Positions 1-8,031 of a stretch of DNA of 57,326 bases are shown one piece after another (position 1 is the stretch's first letter; each line of letters opens with the position of its first letter). The DNA is from CAYXLI01 sp964464925. Lineage in GTDB: Bacteria; Acidobacteriota; Terriglobia; Bryobacterales; Bryobacteraceae. The stretch spans positions 1 to 57,326 of the forward strand of contig CAYXLI010000035.1 of the NCBI GenBank assembly GCA_964464925.1, in the 5' to 3' direction. The position numbers were made by a program, and so were the translations under genes. The notes beneath the pieces are model-generated. The model had not been told where the DNA came from. It made no database searches and saw nothing but the letters and a program-made list of their open reading frames with translations.

Positions 1-6
1 AGATTT

Positions 7-84
<78 letters not shown>

Positions 85-104
85 AAAACCGTGATGTGAC
101 TTTT

Positions 105-134
105 AGTGTACCGTCCCAGGGCATCGATGCGCAA
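105..134 (-). promoter_or_regulatory. Probable promoter of tRNA-Pro
   Basis: On the minus strand TTGCGC (129-134) and TACACT (105-110) are separated by 18 bp. Initiation about 7 nt further would leave a pre-tRNA leader of roughly 14 nt. The region is shared with the divergent DinB-like gene. Confidence 0.5.
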
Positions 135-141
135 CTTCGAA

Positions 142-147
142 TACAAT
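142..147 (+). promoter_or_regulatory. -10 element suggesting a leaderless DinB-like transcript
   Basis: TACAAT ends 7 nt before the ATG at 155 and no Shine-Dalgarno is present in between, so transcription would start at or next to the start codon. No good -35 hexamer is visible. Confidence 0.45.
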
Positions 148-154
148 CTTACCC

Positions 155-664
155 ATGCGCTACTTGCAAGTCCTGCTGCTCGCCGCATTTGCGGCCACGT
201 CCCTGGCTCACGCCCAGAATCTGTTCAGCTCCGAGTTGAAGCAGATGTACACCGGCGTTAAGAACAACCTTACAAAGTCCGCCGAGAAGATGCCGGAAGA
301 GAACTACGGTTTCAAACCGACACCCGAGATCCGCACGTTCGGACAACTGATCGGGCATATCGCCGACTCCCAGGCTCGCACCTGCTCAGCCGTGAATGGC
401 GAACAGAAGTCGGTGAACGCCGGCTCCAAAACCAGCAAGGCGGATATTGTCGCAGCGTTGAAGGAATCGTTCGCAATCTGCGACGCCGCGTTCGACGGCC
501 TCACTGATGCGACCGGCACGCAAATGATCAAGACTCCGCGCGGCGAGCGGTCCAAGCTCGGCACGCTGATGGGCGTTGTCTCCCATTCAAACGAAGAATA
601 CGGATACAGTGCGGTTTACATGCGGCTGAAGAGCATCACTCCGGCGTCCAGCGAAGGCCGCTGA
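155..664 (+). CDS. Exported DinB-like four-helix protein
   Basis: A 169-residue protein with a cleavable signal peptide (hydrophobic stretch about residues 4-18, Ala-His-Ala near 18-20), so it should act outside the cytoplasm. The rest resembles the DinB / YfiT-like metal-binding bundle, including an LIGHIADSQ helix with H68 and a VVSHSNEEYG helix with H144. DinB proteins usually carry a His-x3-His pair in the last helix. Here the second position is E148, so the metal site is altered or lost. Some DinB relatives are thiol transferases, but no substrate can be read from this sequence. The gene stands alone, diverges from tRNA-Pro, and has no ribosome-binding site. Confidence 0.82.
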   Translation: MRYLQVLLLAAFAATSLAHAQNLFSSELKQMYTGVKNNLTKSAEKMPEENYGFKPTPEIRTFGQLIGHIADSQARTCSAVNGEQKSVNAGSKTSKADIVAALKESFAICDAAFDGLTDATGTQMIKTPRGERSKLGTLMGVVSHSNEEYGYSAVYMRLKSITPASSEGR

Positions 665-681
665 GCGAGGAACGAAGCAGG

Positions 682-1551
682 TCATTCCAGCAGGCGGTCC
701 GGCGCGGTCGAAGTGGGATGAGGATCAGGCGTTCGGCCGTCCGGTAAACGCCAGTACTCCGGCACTTCGCCGAAGGGCATTGCGAGCACTTTCGGAAGCA
801 CGACGGCGTCCGGGTCCTGAAAAGCCGGCACGCCGATGGTGATTTCCTGCTGAGGCACATTCAGCCGCAACGTCCCGTGAAGCCAGTCCCAAACAGTGAG
901 TCCACTCGACCAGTTGCTGTTCGTCTCGTCCTTGACGATCGAGTGATGTACTCCGTGCATACGCGGAGTGACGAAAACGCGGTTGAAGATCCGCTCCCAT
1001 CCAATCGGGATCTCTACGTTCGAGTGATGAAACAGGACGCAGAGCGCAAAGGCAACCTGCCAGAGCGAGAACGTGAATGGCGTGAGGCCAATCCCCAGTA
1101 TCTGCGCGGCTCGCCACGGAATGGAGACGAGAAGCTCTCCGAAATGGAAGCGCATCGCTGTGGAAACATCCAGATCGAGATCCACATGATGCACGGCATG
1201 AAACCTCCACAGAAACGGGACGCGATGCAACAATACGTGCCAGATGTAGAACGTATAGTCCATCAACAGGAGCGCTATTGCAGCCTCAGCCCAGGAAGGC
1301 AACGATGCCTGGCCCAAGAGGCCCCAACGGCGATGCTCCACCCAGAATGCGAGTGGTTGAATCATTGGAGATTCGGCGGCGATCACAGCGACAGCCCCAA
1401 GCCCGGCTATCGCGAAGTTGCGAGCCTGACGCCTGGGCTTTGCTTCGGTACCGCGGCGAAGTGGACGGCGTATTTCCTGCCAGAGCAATAACGCGAAGGC
1501 GCCAAGCACAAGCGGCCCGGCAATCCACGGCGAAATGCGGCCGATCTTCAC
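682..1551 (-). CDS. Sterol desaturase / fatty acid hydroxylase family membrane protein
   Basis: A 289-residue integral membrane protein with hydrophobic segments near residues 10-24, 47-60, 87-105 and 150-175. The histidine clusters of the di-iron fatty acid hydroxylase superfamily are all present: H105-x3-H109, HAVHH (118-122), HH (175-176) and HGVHH (199-203). Members oxidise lipid substrates such as fatty acyl chains, sterols or carotenoids; the substrate here is unknown. The start is GTG with AGGGGA about 11 nt upstream. It lies 44 bp downstream of the small ORF at 1596 in the same direction, so it may be the last gene of the sigma-factor operon that starts near 4033. Confidence 0.85.
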   Translation of the reverse strand: MKIGRISPWIAGPLVLGAFALLLWQEIRRPLRRGTEAKPRRQARNFAIAGLGAVAVIAAESPMIQPLAFWVEHRRWGLLGQASLPSWAEAAIALLLMDYTFYIWHVLLHRVPFLWRFHAVHHVDLDLDVSTAMRFHFGELLVSIPWRAAQILGIGLTPFTFSLWQVAFALCVLFHHSNVEIPIGWERIFNRVFVTPRMHGVHHSIVKDETNSNWSSGLTVWDWLHGTLRLNVPQQEITIGVPAFQDPDAVVLPKVLAMPFGEVPEYWRLPDGRTPDPHPTSTAPDRLLE

Positions 1552-1595
1552 CGTTGCTATTTTCCCCTATCCGGGACAGTCATGAATGGCGCCTG

Positions 1596-1817
1596 TCAGT
1601 AAGGCGCTCGCATCGGGAGGAACTCGAATTTAGCTGGATCGAGACCTCGCGCCCGAAGAGCCGTTATGCAGTCCTTCGCGGAATCCCCTACGGCTGCGAC
1701 TTGCCGTAATGGCAGGGTCGATGGGGAATATAGCTCCATAGCGATCCATTTCCCGGCAAGTTCCAGGCGCTCTTCGAGCGAGAATCCATCGATAGGCCGG
1801 CCAACGAAGTCCGTCAC
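1596..1817 (-). CDS. Small hypothetical protein, translationally coupled
   Basis: A 73-residue ORF beginning with GTG that overlaps the TGA of the preceding exported-protein gene in a GTGA junction. This is the main reason to believe it is translated. It has no signal peptide or membrane segment and matches no family I know. A Pro-Leu-Arg-Gln-Val segment and a C-terminal Phe-Leu-Pro-Met-Arg-Ala-Pro tail are its only distinctive parts. It probably belongs to the ECF sigma operon. A non-coding alternative cannot be excluded without homologues. Confidence 0.5.
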   Translation of the reverse strand: MTDFVGRPIDGFSLEERLELAGKWIAMELYSPSTLPLRQVAAVGDSAKDCITALRARGLDPAKFEFLPMRAPY

Positions 1818-2926
1818 TGGAGCTTTTTCAGCTCCTCGATCAGCGCATTCACGCCCTTGTTGCGGTACAGCTCAGACAGGCGGTGTTCTTCGGGCGAAGG
1901 CGTGGGCAGCTTGCCGCTACGGGCAGGGATCCAGATGCCGCCGTCAGCGAATTCGACGCTCGATACATACGCGGTCATCGAGTCGATATTGATCGGCTGA
2001 CCGTTCGGGCGCGCGAACCGGAACAGGCCGTCCTGCACGACATTCGCCTGATGGCCGGGTGCGATTCCGACTTCGACAGGCATCGTACCGGCGACGAATT
2101 CCTTACCTCGGCCGTCTTTGATGAGCCAGCCGACTTCCAGCCCGCTAACAGCCTTGTTATACCGATTCTGTACCGTGATCCTCGGAGCCATGGCCTGATC
2201 TCCAGAGACCGCGACCGACCCCGATTGCAGGGCCAATGGAGCATCCGGCAACTCCACAAACGCGAACTGTACATTCCGTTCGGGGTTGAAATTCGTTGCG
2301 CGGCCGGACTGCGTCACTCGCGCTTCCATGCCGTTGCGCTCCGCCTGACGATTCAAACTCGCCAGCATCTCCTGCCTCAACCCGTCCGGACCGCCACTTC
2401 GCAATGCTGCGAGAAAGTGCTTCCGGTCACGGCGCGCCTCAAGTTCCCATACGGTCAGAGACCTCCGCGAATTCAGCCGGTTCGGTCCGTAAAACGAAAG
2501 ATCGTCGAACAGAACGCCATCCAGGCTCACTTCCACCAGAGGTCCGTTGCCGGTTTGCAAGGGGCGAAGCAGCCGCAAGTCTATCCGGATCGGAAACACT
2601 TCGCCCGCAGTCACATTCAGACTGGGCACGGAGACCGACGCCTTTCCTCCGGGAGTGACTTCCTGCGCTTTCACCAGCAGAGTGACGCCGCGCACGCGTC
2701 TCTGCGTGGTGTTCTTGAACACCAGCGATGTATGCAGATCCAGCAGCATCGCGCTGCCGCGCGCGGTGGCGTTCGATTCGCCCCAGTCGGCCTGCAGCAA
2801 ACCGAGAGGCGAATCCTCCGGCATGGTGATGTGCAACGAGTTCTGTGGATCGATGCGATTTTGCGCGAACACGCTGCCCGCAAATAGCAGCGCAACGCCG
2901 ACAGTGATCTTACTGCGCATAAACAT
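1814..2926 (-). CDS. Exported protein of unknown function in an ECF sigma operon
   Basis: A 370-residue protein with an N-terminal signal peptide ending near Val-Phe-Ala-Gln (about residue 22). The mature part is predicted beta-rich: residues 30-150 look like an immunoglobulin-like domain, residues 150-215 are charged and probably helical, and residues 215-330 are again beta-rich. The C-terminal Leu-Tyr-Arg-Asn-Lys-Gly motif is helical. I do not recognise the family. It overlaps the end of the anti-sigma gene by 17 bp (a second ATG two codons in is equally possible), so it is a likely envelope effector or partner of the sigma/anti-sigma pair. Confidence 0.85.
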   Translation of the reverse strand: MFMRSKITVGVALLFAGSVFAQNRIDPQNSLHITMPEDSPLGLLQADWGESNATARGSAMLLDLHTSLVFKNTTQRRVRGVTLLVKAQEVTPGGKASVSVPSLNVTAGEVFPIRIDLRLLRPLQTGNGPLVEVSLDGVLFDDLSFYGPNRLNSRRSLTVWELEARRDRKHFLAALRSGGPDGLRQEMLASLNRQAERNGMEARVTQSGRATNFNPERNVQFAFVELPDAPLALQSGSVAVSGDQAMAPRITVQNRYNKAVSGLEVGWLIKDGRGKEFVAGTMPVEVGIAPGHQANVVQDGLFRFARPNGQPINIDSMTAYVSSVEFADGGIWIPARSGKLPTPSPEEHRLSELYRNKGVNALIEELKKLQ

Positions 2927-3455
2927 TGTTGATCGTCACCTGATTCGTTTCCGAATCCACGTAGCGGACACGCAGCGAACCGGGCGCACTCCCATAGACC
3001 GGCGCCGAACTGCTCTTCCGGTTCAAGAGCATCAACGCCGCTCCATCCTGCTTCAATTGAATTCCACTTTGCGTTGCTTCCAGCACGACACCAGTCTGCC
3101 TTTGGGTACGCGGTATATTCAGCCACCATGCCGTACTAATCAATAGGGTTGCCCCCGCCAGCACTGCAGCCGCCTTCCAACCCAGGCGCTCATGCCGTGT
3201 CGCGGAGGACACGCACTCTCCAGCCGCCAGCCCGACCCGAATGTTCCCGGTCATCTCGGCCGCAAGCCGGTCCCAGTTCACTCCCGCGGGCATCTGCATG
3301 GTCTCTGCCCGAAGTTCCAACTGTGCACTGCGGAGCGCCTCGACGGCAGCCCCACACCTTGCGCACTTCTGTACATGCCGGGCCACACCCCAGCGGTCCA
3401 GCCATTCCAGATCGCCGCCGGCAAACAACGCCAATTGTGTTTCGCTCGGATGCAT
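2910..3455 (-). CDS. Zinc-finger anti-sigma factor, single-pass membrane protein
   Basis: The start is taken at ATG 3453-3455, which overlaps the sigma-factor TGA (ATGA) and is preceded by AAGGAA. This gives 181 residues. The N-terminus has a ZAS-type motif H27-x3-C31-x2-C34 typical of anti-sigma factors that hold group IV sigma factors. A single membrane helix follows around residues 90-112. The C-terminal periplasmic part is short and resembles a FecR-like or sensor tail. The family binds and silences the co-transcribed sigma factor until an envelope signal releases it; the signal here is unknown. Confidence 0.86.
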   Translation of the reverse strand: MHPSETQLALFAGGDLEWLDRWGVARHVQKCARCGAAVEALRSAQLELRAETMQMPAGVNWDRLAAEMTGNIRVGLAAGECVSSATRHERLGWKAAAVLAGATLLISTAWWLNIPRTQRQTGVVLEATQSGIQLKQDGAALMLLNRKSSSAPVYGSAPGSLRVRYVDSETNQVTINNVYAQ

Positions 3456-4033
3456 CACGATTTCCTTCTTTCGAAATACCGGCGCATTTTGATGCGCGCG
3501 TTGGCGATATGCGATCGCACGGTCGCCTTCGAACAACTCAGTTCCTTGGCCACGTCCTCGGCCGCCATTCCGTCAACGTCCCGCATGATCAGTGCCAGCC
3601 GCTCCCGCTCTGTCAGCAGCCGCAGACCATCGTCCAAATAGGCGTGCCGCTCGGACCGTAAGACCACCTGCTCCGGATTCTCCTCAGGCGCGCTCGTCAG
3701 CGGATCGGCCAGCGAGTCGATATCCGAAAAGTTCACCCTCCCGTGACGCCGGAGAAAGTCGATCGCGGTATTGCTGGCAATGCGCGACAGCCAATGCGCG
3801 GCCTTCTCAGCGTCCTTCAACTGCTCGGAACGCTGCAGCGCTTTGATGAAGGCTTCTTGTGTGAGGTCCTGCGCATCCTCCACATTCCCGACAATCCGGT
3901 AGATCTGCAGAAAAATGCGCCGCAGGTTCGCCGAGACGAACTCCGCCTGTAAATCATTGGAATGCTGGAGGTTGCCAGTAATGGCAGCGTCGTTCATCGT
4001 GCTAACCCGCGGGGCGTATCCGGACGTCGGCAA
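3455..4033 (-). CDS. ECF (group IV) RNA polymerase sigma factor
   Basis: A protein of up to 192 residues with both ECF domains. Sigma-2 spans about residues 28-95 with the conserved Asp-Leu-Thr-Gln-Glu-Ala-Phe segment. Sigma-4 spans about 130-185 with a helix-turn-helix ending Lys-Ala-Thr-Val-Arg-Ser-His. Two starts are possible: TTG at 4031-4033 with GAGGAG 11 nt upstream, or ATG at 3995-3997 (Met-Asn-Asp-Ala). It is followed by its anti-sigma factor through an ATGA overlap, and probably by three more genes. It should direct RNA polymerase to an envelope-related regulon that likely includes its own operon. Confidence 0.9.
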   Translation of the reverse strand: MPTSGYAPRVSTMNDAAITGNLQHSNDLQAEFVSANLRRIFLQIYRIVGNVEDAQDLTQEAFIKALQRSEQLKDAEKAAHWLSRIASNTAIDFLRRHGRVNFSDIDSLADPLTSAPEENPEQVVLRSERHAYLDDGLRLLTERERLALIMRDVDGMAAEDVAKELSCSKATVRSHIANARIKMRRYFERRKS

Positions 4034-4145
4034 GCGAACTCATTCTCCTCATTAGAAAATGACGATCCGCCGTGCGAAACGTGCAGGAAAATTCTCACTC
4101 CATTATCGCCCCTGTGCCAAGAGGGATGATATGCTCCCCAGTGCG

Positions 4146-5006
4146 ATGAAATTTGGGATCAATACCTTTCTCTGGACCGCCAGCTTTGACACCTCTCACG
4201 CGGCCCTCCTACCCCCTATCAAGGAACACGGATTCGACGGATTCGAAGTTTCGCTCTTTGACCCGGCTACATTCGACGCCAAAGGGATCCGGCGCTTGGC
4301 CGAGGCGAACGGTCTCGAATCCACCGTGTGCTGCGTACTGCTTCCCGGTTTCAGCCTCATCGACGAAGACGCCTCGGTCCGCTCCAAAACTGTCACGCAT
4401 CTGAAAGCCTGCATCGAGAGCGTCGCCGAGGCGGGCGCGAAACTGTGTGCGGGCCCCGTCTACTCGCCGGTCGGCTATCTGCCGGGGAGGCGCCGGACGG
4501 AAGACGAATGGAAGCGCGCGGTGGAGGGCTATCACGCTCTCGGCGACACACTGGCAAAAACCGGCGTAACGCTCGCGATCGAACCCCTCAACCGCTTCGA
4601 AACTTTTTTCCTGAATACAGCGGAGGACGCCGCACGCCTCTGCGATCAGGTCGCGCACCCGAACGTGGGGATCCTGTTCGATACCTTCCACGCCAATATC
4701 GAGGAGAAGGACGTCCCGCAGGGCTATCGCACCGTGGCGCGTCACCTGAAGCATGTTCATACGTGCGAGAACGACCGTGGCACGCCGGGCTCGGGCCACG
4801 TGGACTGGACCGGCGTATTCCAGGCGCTGTCTGAAATCGGCTACGACGGTTGGCTCACGATTGAGAGCTTCGGTTCCACGGTGAAGGAGATTGCCGCGGC
4901 TGCGTCCATCTGGCGCGATCTGGCGCCTACGCCCGACGAGATTGCCTGGAAGGGTATCGAGTTTCTGAAAGCCAACACCATTCGCTCAGAGGCCGCGAGT
5001 TGGTAG
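4146..5006 (+). CDS. Ketose 3-epimerase-like TIM-barrel protein (D-tagatose 3-epimerase family)
   Basis: A 286-residue sugar phosphate isomerase/epimerase family protein. Its four metal ligands E146, D179, H205 and E240 have exactly the spacing (33, 26, 35) of the ligands in D-tagatose/D-psicose 3-epimerases. The Arg six residues after the histidine (R211) and the NRFE segment (149-152) also agree. It should invert C3 of a ketose using Mn or Mg in the cytoplasm; the physiological sugar is unknown. I chose the ATG that begins Met-Lys-Phe-Gly-Ile-Asn, as in homologues. An in-frame ATG at 4131 has a better ribosome site (AGAGGG) and would add five residues. Confidence 0.85.
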   Translation: MKFGINTFLWTASFDTSHAALLPPIKEHGFDGFEVSLFDPATFDAKGIRRLAEANGLESTVCCVLLPGFSLIDEDASVRSKTVTHLKACIESVAEAGAKLCAGPVYSPVGYLPGRRRTEDEWKRAVEGYHALGDTLAKTGVTLAIEPLNRFETFFLNTAEDAARLCDQVAHPNVGILFDTFHANIEEKDVPQGYRTVARHLKHVHTCENDRGTPGSGHVDWTGVFQALSEIGYDGWLTIESFGSTVKEIAAAASIWRDLAPTPDEIAWKGIEFLKANTIRSEAASW

Positions 5007-5114
5007 CATTTTGGCATGCTCCACGATCTGGCGGAGGGACTGCTTTCCGCCTTTGCCATCTGTGACCGCAATCACCTTGTGGGAGCGGGGCAGCAGAGCC
5101 AAGGAGTTGTAAAG

Positions 5115-6593
5115 ATGAATCGACGTGCATTCCTTCAAACCGCCATCGCCGCCGCAGGAACCGCTTTCGGCGCCGAGGATCTAAAGCCAATTCAGTCTGA
5201 GATCACGAAGCGCCATGACGAATCGGTGAAACGCTTACAGAACTGGATTCGCCACCCTTCGATCGCCGCCGAAAACCGCGGCATGAACGATGGCTGCGAC
5301 CTCATGATGGAGATGCTTCGCGAGGCCGGCTTCAAGCAGGTTTCCAAGGTCCCCACCGATGGCCACCCCGGCGTCTTTGCAACTCTCGATGCCGGAGCGC
5401 CGCGCACGCTCGGCGTCTATTACATGTATGACGTGAAGCAGGCCGACCCTTCCGAATGGTCTTCACCGCCGTTCGATGCTGCGCTGCTTGACCGCCCCGG
5501 TCTGGGAAAGATCGTGATAGGCCGCGGAGCCGTAAACCAAAAAGGACCCGAGGCCGCGTTCCTTGCCGCTCTGCATGCATTCCAGGGAGCGGGCCGCAAG
5601 CTTCCTGTCAATCTCGTCTTTGTAGCGGAAGGGGAGGAGGAGATCGGCTCGCCGCACTTTCCACAAATCGTGCACAAGCCGGAGATCCTGGCCGCTTTCA
5701 AGAAATGTTTTGGCGTCTTCATGCCCATGGCGATGCAGGATCTCGACGGTAGCGCGACCATCAGCCTGGGCGCGAAGGGCGTCATTGAACTCGAGCTGGT
5801 CTCGAGCGGCGAAAAATGGGGCCGCGGTCCGACCTCTGATCTGCACTCGAGCAATGAGGCCCGCGTGGATAGCCCTTCCTGGCACTTGATCCAGGCTCTG
5901 AACACGTTGGTCGCTGCCGACGGCCACACGCCGGCCATCGACGGCTTTACGGACAAATTGCGGCCGCTCTCCGCTTCTGAGAAGGAGATGATTCGTGACG
6001 CCGCCAGACGCCAGAACGAAGCGGTCCTCAAGAAGCAGATGGGCGTCTCGCGCTGGGTGCACGACGTGGATTTCCTGGAATCGCTCGAACTGCTGGCAGG
6101 GCGTCCGACCGTGAACATAGAGGGCCTGGTTGGCGGCTATACGGGTCCGGGCGGCAAGACGGTACTTCCGCACCGCGCGGCTGCGAAACTCGACCTGCGG
6201 CTTGTGCCGGAAATGACCGCGGCCGATGCGCTGGCCAAATTGAAAGCACACTTGGCGAAACGGGGCTTCGGCGACATCGAAGTGAATATGACCGGCGGCT
6301 ATGATCCCACCAGCACGCCACTCGATTCGGCACTCATTCGCGCTCAGCAGAGCGTCTACAAGCGAGCCGGGATCAATCCGATTCTCTGGCCCCGGATGGC
6401 AGGCTCCTGGCCGGGATACATTTTTACTGGCGAGCCTCTGAAGCTTCCCGCCGGACACTTCGGCCTTGGCCACGGCAACGGCGCACACGCCCCGAACGAA
6501 TATTTCGTCATCGAGTCGGCAAACCCGAAAATCCAGGGGATCGATGGCGCAGTGCGCTCTTACGTCGATTACCTGTACGAACTCGCTCTATAG
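5115..6593 (+). CDS. Tat-exported M20-like metallopeptidase homologue with altered zinc site
   Basis: A 492-residue protein starting at ATG 5115 behind AAGGAG, with a Tat-type leader (N-R-R-A-F-L at 2-7). The fold is that of M20 dipeptidases: an N-terminal catalytic part, a dimerisation insert about 215-330, and a C-terminal catalytic part. The family motif G-H-Y-D-V reads Tyr-Met-Tyr-Asp-Val here (M104 for the ligand His, D106 kept). The bridging Asp of the G-R-G-A-x-D-x-K-G motif is N141. The catalytic Glu cluster (EGEEE, 172-176) and the C-terminal ligand H458 (AHAPNEY) remain. Hydrolysis by the normal two-zinc mechanism is therefore doubtful. It follows the epimerase gene on the same strand. 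Confidence 0.85.
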   Translation: MNRRAFLQTAIAAAGTAFGAEDLKPIQSEITKRHDESVKRLQNWIRHPSIAAENRGMNDGCDLMMEMLREAGFKQVSKVPTDGHPGVFATLDAGAPRTLGVYYMYDVKQADPSEWSSPPFDAALLDRPGLGKIVIGRGAVNQKGPEAAFLAALHAFQGAGRKLPVNLVFVAEGEEEIGSPHFPQIVHKPEILAAFKKCFGVFMPMAMQDLDGSATISLGAKGVIELELVSSGEKWGRGPTSDLHSSNEARVDSPSWHLIQALNTLVAADGHTPAIDGFTDKLRPLSASEKEMIRDAARRQNEAVLKKQMGVSRWVHDVDFLESLELLAGRPTVNIEGLVGGYTGPGGKTVLPHRAAAKLDLRLVPEMTAADALAKLKAHLAKRGFGDIEVNMTGGYDPTSTPLDSALIRAQQSVYKRAGINPILWPRMAGSWPGYIFTGEPLKLPAGHFGLGHGNGAHAPNEYFVIESANPKIQGIDGAVRSYVDYLYELAL

Positions 6594-6709
6594 GCAATCA
6601 TTTCGCCTAAGCGAAAAGAAACCGTTTCACCCGCCGGCGTCGCGGCAGGGCTGCGCGTATACTGTCCCCAGTCTTCTAAGGCCAGCCTTCTGAAGAAAGA
6701 GGAACAGCC

Positions 6710-8029
6710 ATGCCAGATGATCGAGCCGTTCGCGCGCGAGCGACCATGTCTGGATCGGTCGCGCCCGTGCGCTACACCATCCCGCCTAACATTCATTCTC
6801 TCCTCACCGTCCAAACAAAGCCCAACGCAGTATGCACAGTCCAACTAGAGGGTGAGTCCGACCCCTCTCGCAGCCTGAAGATCTATGCAGACGACAACGG
6901 CATCGCCCGTTTCCACGTACGGCCTTCGGGAGAATCGCGGAATGACATCACACTTGTCGTCAAAAGCGTATCGGCCGATAAGACCGTGCATCATCCCGTC
7001 CACCTACGCTCCAGCCACACAACTGCCGCGGACATGCCCGCACCGCCACCGGAGCATGCGCTCGCATTCCGCCGTGGATTGCGCGTACGTCCGCCCCTCA
7101 GCGTCGAAGAGGCTATGAAGCTGACCGACGAGCAGGCGATCGAGCGCGGCTATCCGCTACCGCCTCATCCGGAACTGGCACCCAGAGCGTTTCAAAGCTG
7201 GCTGAGAGCAGTCTCCATGTCCGCGCACATTCTCGAACCGCACGTTGTATCCAATCCGGACCTCTCGCACGGAAAAGCCATACAGCACGGGCCTGCGACC
7301 TCTTCGAACTGGAGCGGATTCGAACTGGACCGGAATCTGAGATTCACGCCGCAAGGCGTGGGCCTCACCGAACCCTACGATTGGGTGACAGGCACATGGC
7401 ACGTCCCCTCCGTCATCAGCGAAAGGAATCAACGAACCTACTCCGCGTTTTGGGTGGGTCTCGATGGTGACGGGACGACCGATCTGGTGCAGGCCGGAAC
7501 CGAGCAGGATAGCCTGAACATCGACGTTTTGTTCCTCAACATCACGCTTTCGAGCTACTATGCCTGGACTGAGTTCCTGCCGCAGCAGCCCACCGAGCAG
7601 GTGATCACGAATTTCGTCGTAAACCCCGGAGACGAAATCCTCACCGACGTATGGCTTGGGAACGCCGGTTCCGGCCCAACTTTGTCCGGAGCTTTCGGGT
7701 TCTTCCTGATCATGAACCTGTCGACTGGAGTGACGGCCTCTTATTCCACTCCAGTCGGATCTACCAAGGTCGGCGGCGGCGAAGCGGTCTGGATCATGGA
7801 ACGCCCTACCCTCTCGGGGAATGTGCTCCCTGATCTTGCCGACTATAGTTCCGCTGTCATGTACAACGCGATGGCGCGGAAGGCGAACAGCCCGCGCCAC
7901 CAAGGGTACGTAGGCTACCAGGGCGCCCGAAACAAACAGATCACGATGTTCAACGGCGCCGATACGCTGTCTACCGTGAGCCCGATCGACGCATATTCCA
8001 TGCGCTTCAATTGGCAGGCATTCAAGTAA
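6710..8029 (+). CDS. Peptidase G1 (eqolisin-like) domain protein
   Basis: A 439-residue protein with a strong Shine-Dalgarno (AGAGGAA) before ATG. Residues about 196-439 match the glutamic peptidase fold: SSNWSGF (198-204), TGTWHVP (227-233), AFWVGLDGDG (246-255), Q261 in the V-Q-A-G-T segment, YAWTEF (284-289) and WIMERP (361-366). Known eqolisins use a Gln/Glu pair; Q261 and E364 are my candidates. The N-terminal ~190 residues include a beta-rich part (15-100) and a Pro/Arg-rich linker, and could be a propeptide or binding domain. I see no signal peptide, which is unusual because characterised members are secreted. Confidence 0.8.
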   Translation: MPDDRAVRARATMSGSVAPVRYTIPPNIHSLLTVQTKPNAVCTVQLEGESDPSRSLKIYADDNGIARFHVRPSGESRNDITLVVKSVSADKTVHHPVHLRSSHTTAADMPAPPPEHALAFRRGLRVRPPLSVEEAMKLTDEQAIERGYPLPPHPELAPRAFQSWLRAVSMSAHILEPHVVSNPDLSHGKAIQHGPATSSNWSGFELDRNLRFTPQGVGLTEPYDWVTGTWHVPSVISERNQRTYSAFWVGLDGDGTTDLVQAGTEQDSLNIDVLFLNITLSSYYAWTEFLPQQPTEQVITNFVVNPGDEILTDVWLGNAGSGPTLSGAFGFFLIMNLSTGVTASYSTPVGSTKVGGGEAVWIMERPTLSGNVLPDLADYSSAVMYNAMARKANSPRHQGYVGYQGARNKQITMFNGADTLSTVSPIDAYSMRFNWQAFK

Positions 8030-8031
8030 CC

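Noticed and set aside
1883..2887. 334-codon ORF antisense to the exported protein of the sigma operon
   Set aside because: The minus-strand gene has a signal peptide and overlaps its operon neighbours on both sides; this frame has neither.
5463..6488. 341-codon ORF antisense to the M20-like gene
   Set aside because: No motif is visible. The sense gene has a Tat leader, ribosome site and family motifs.
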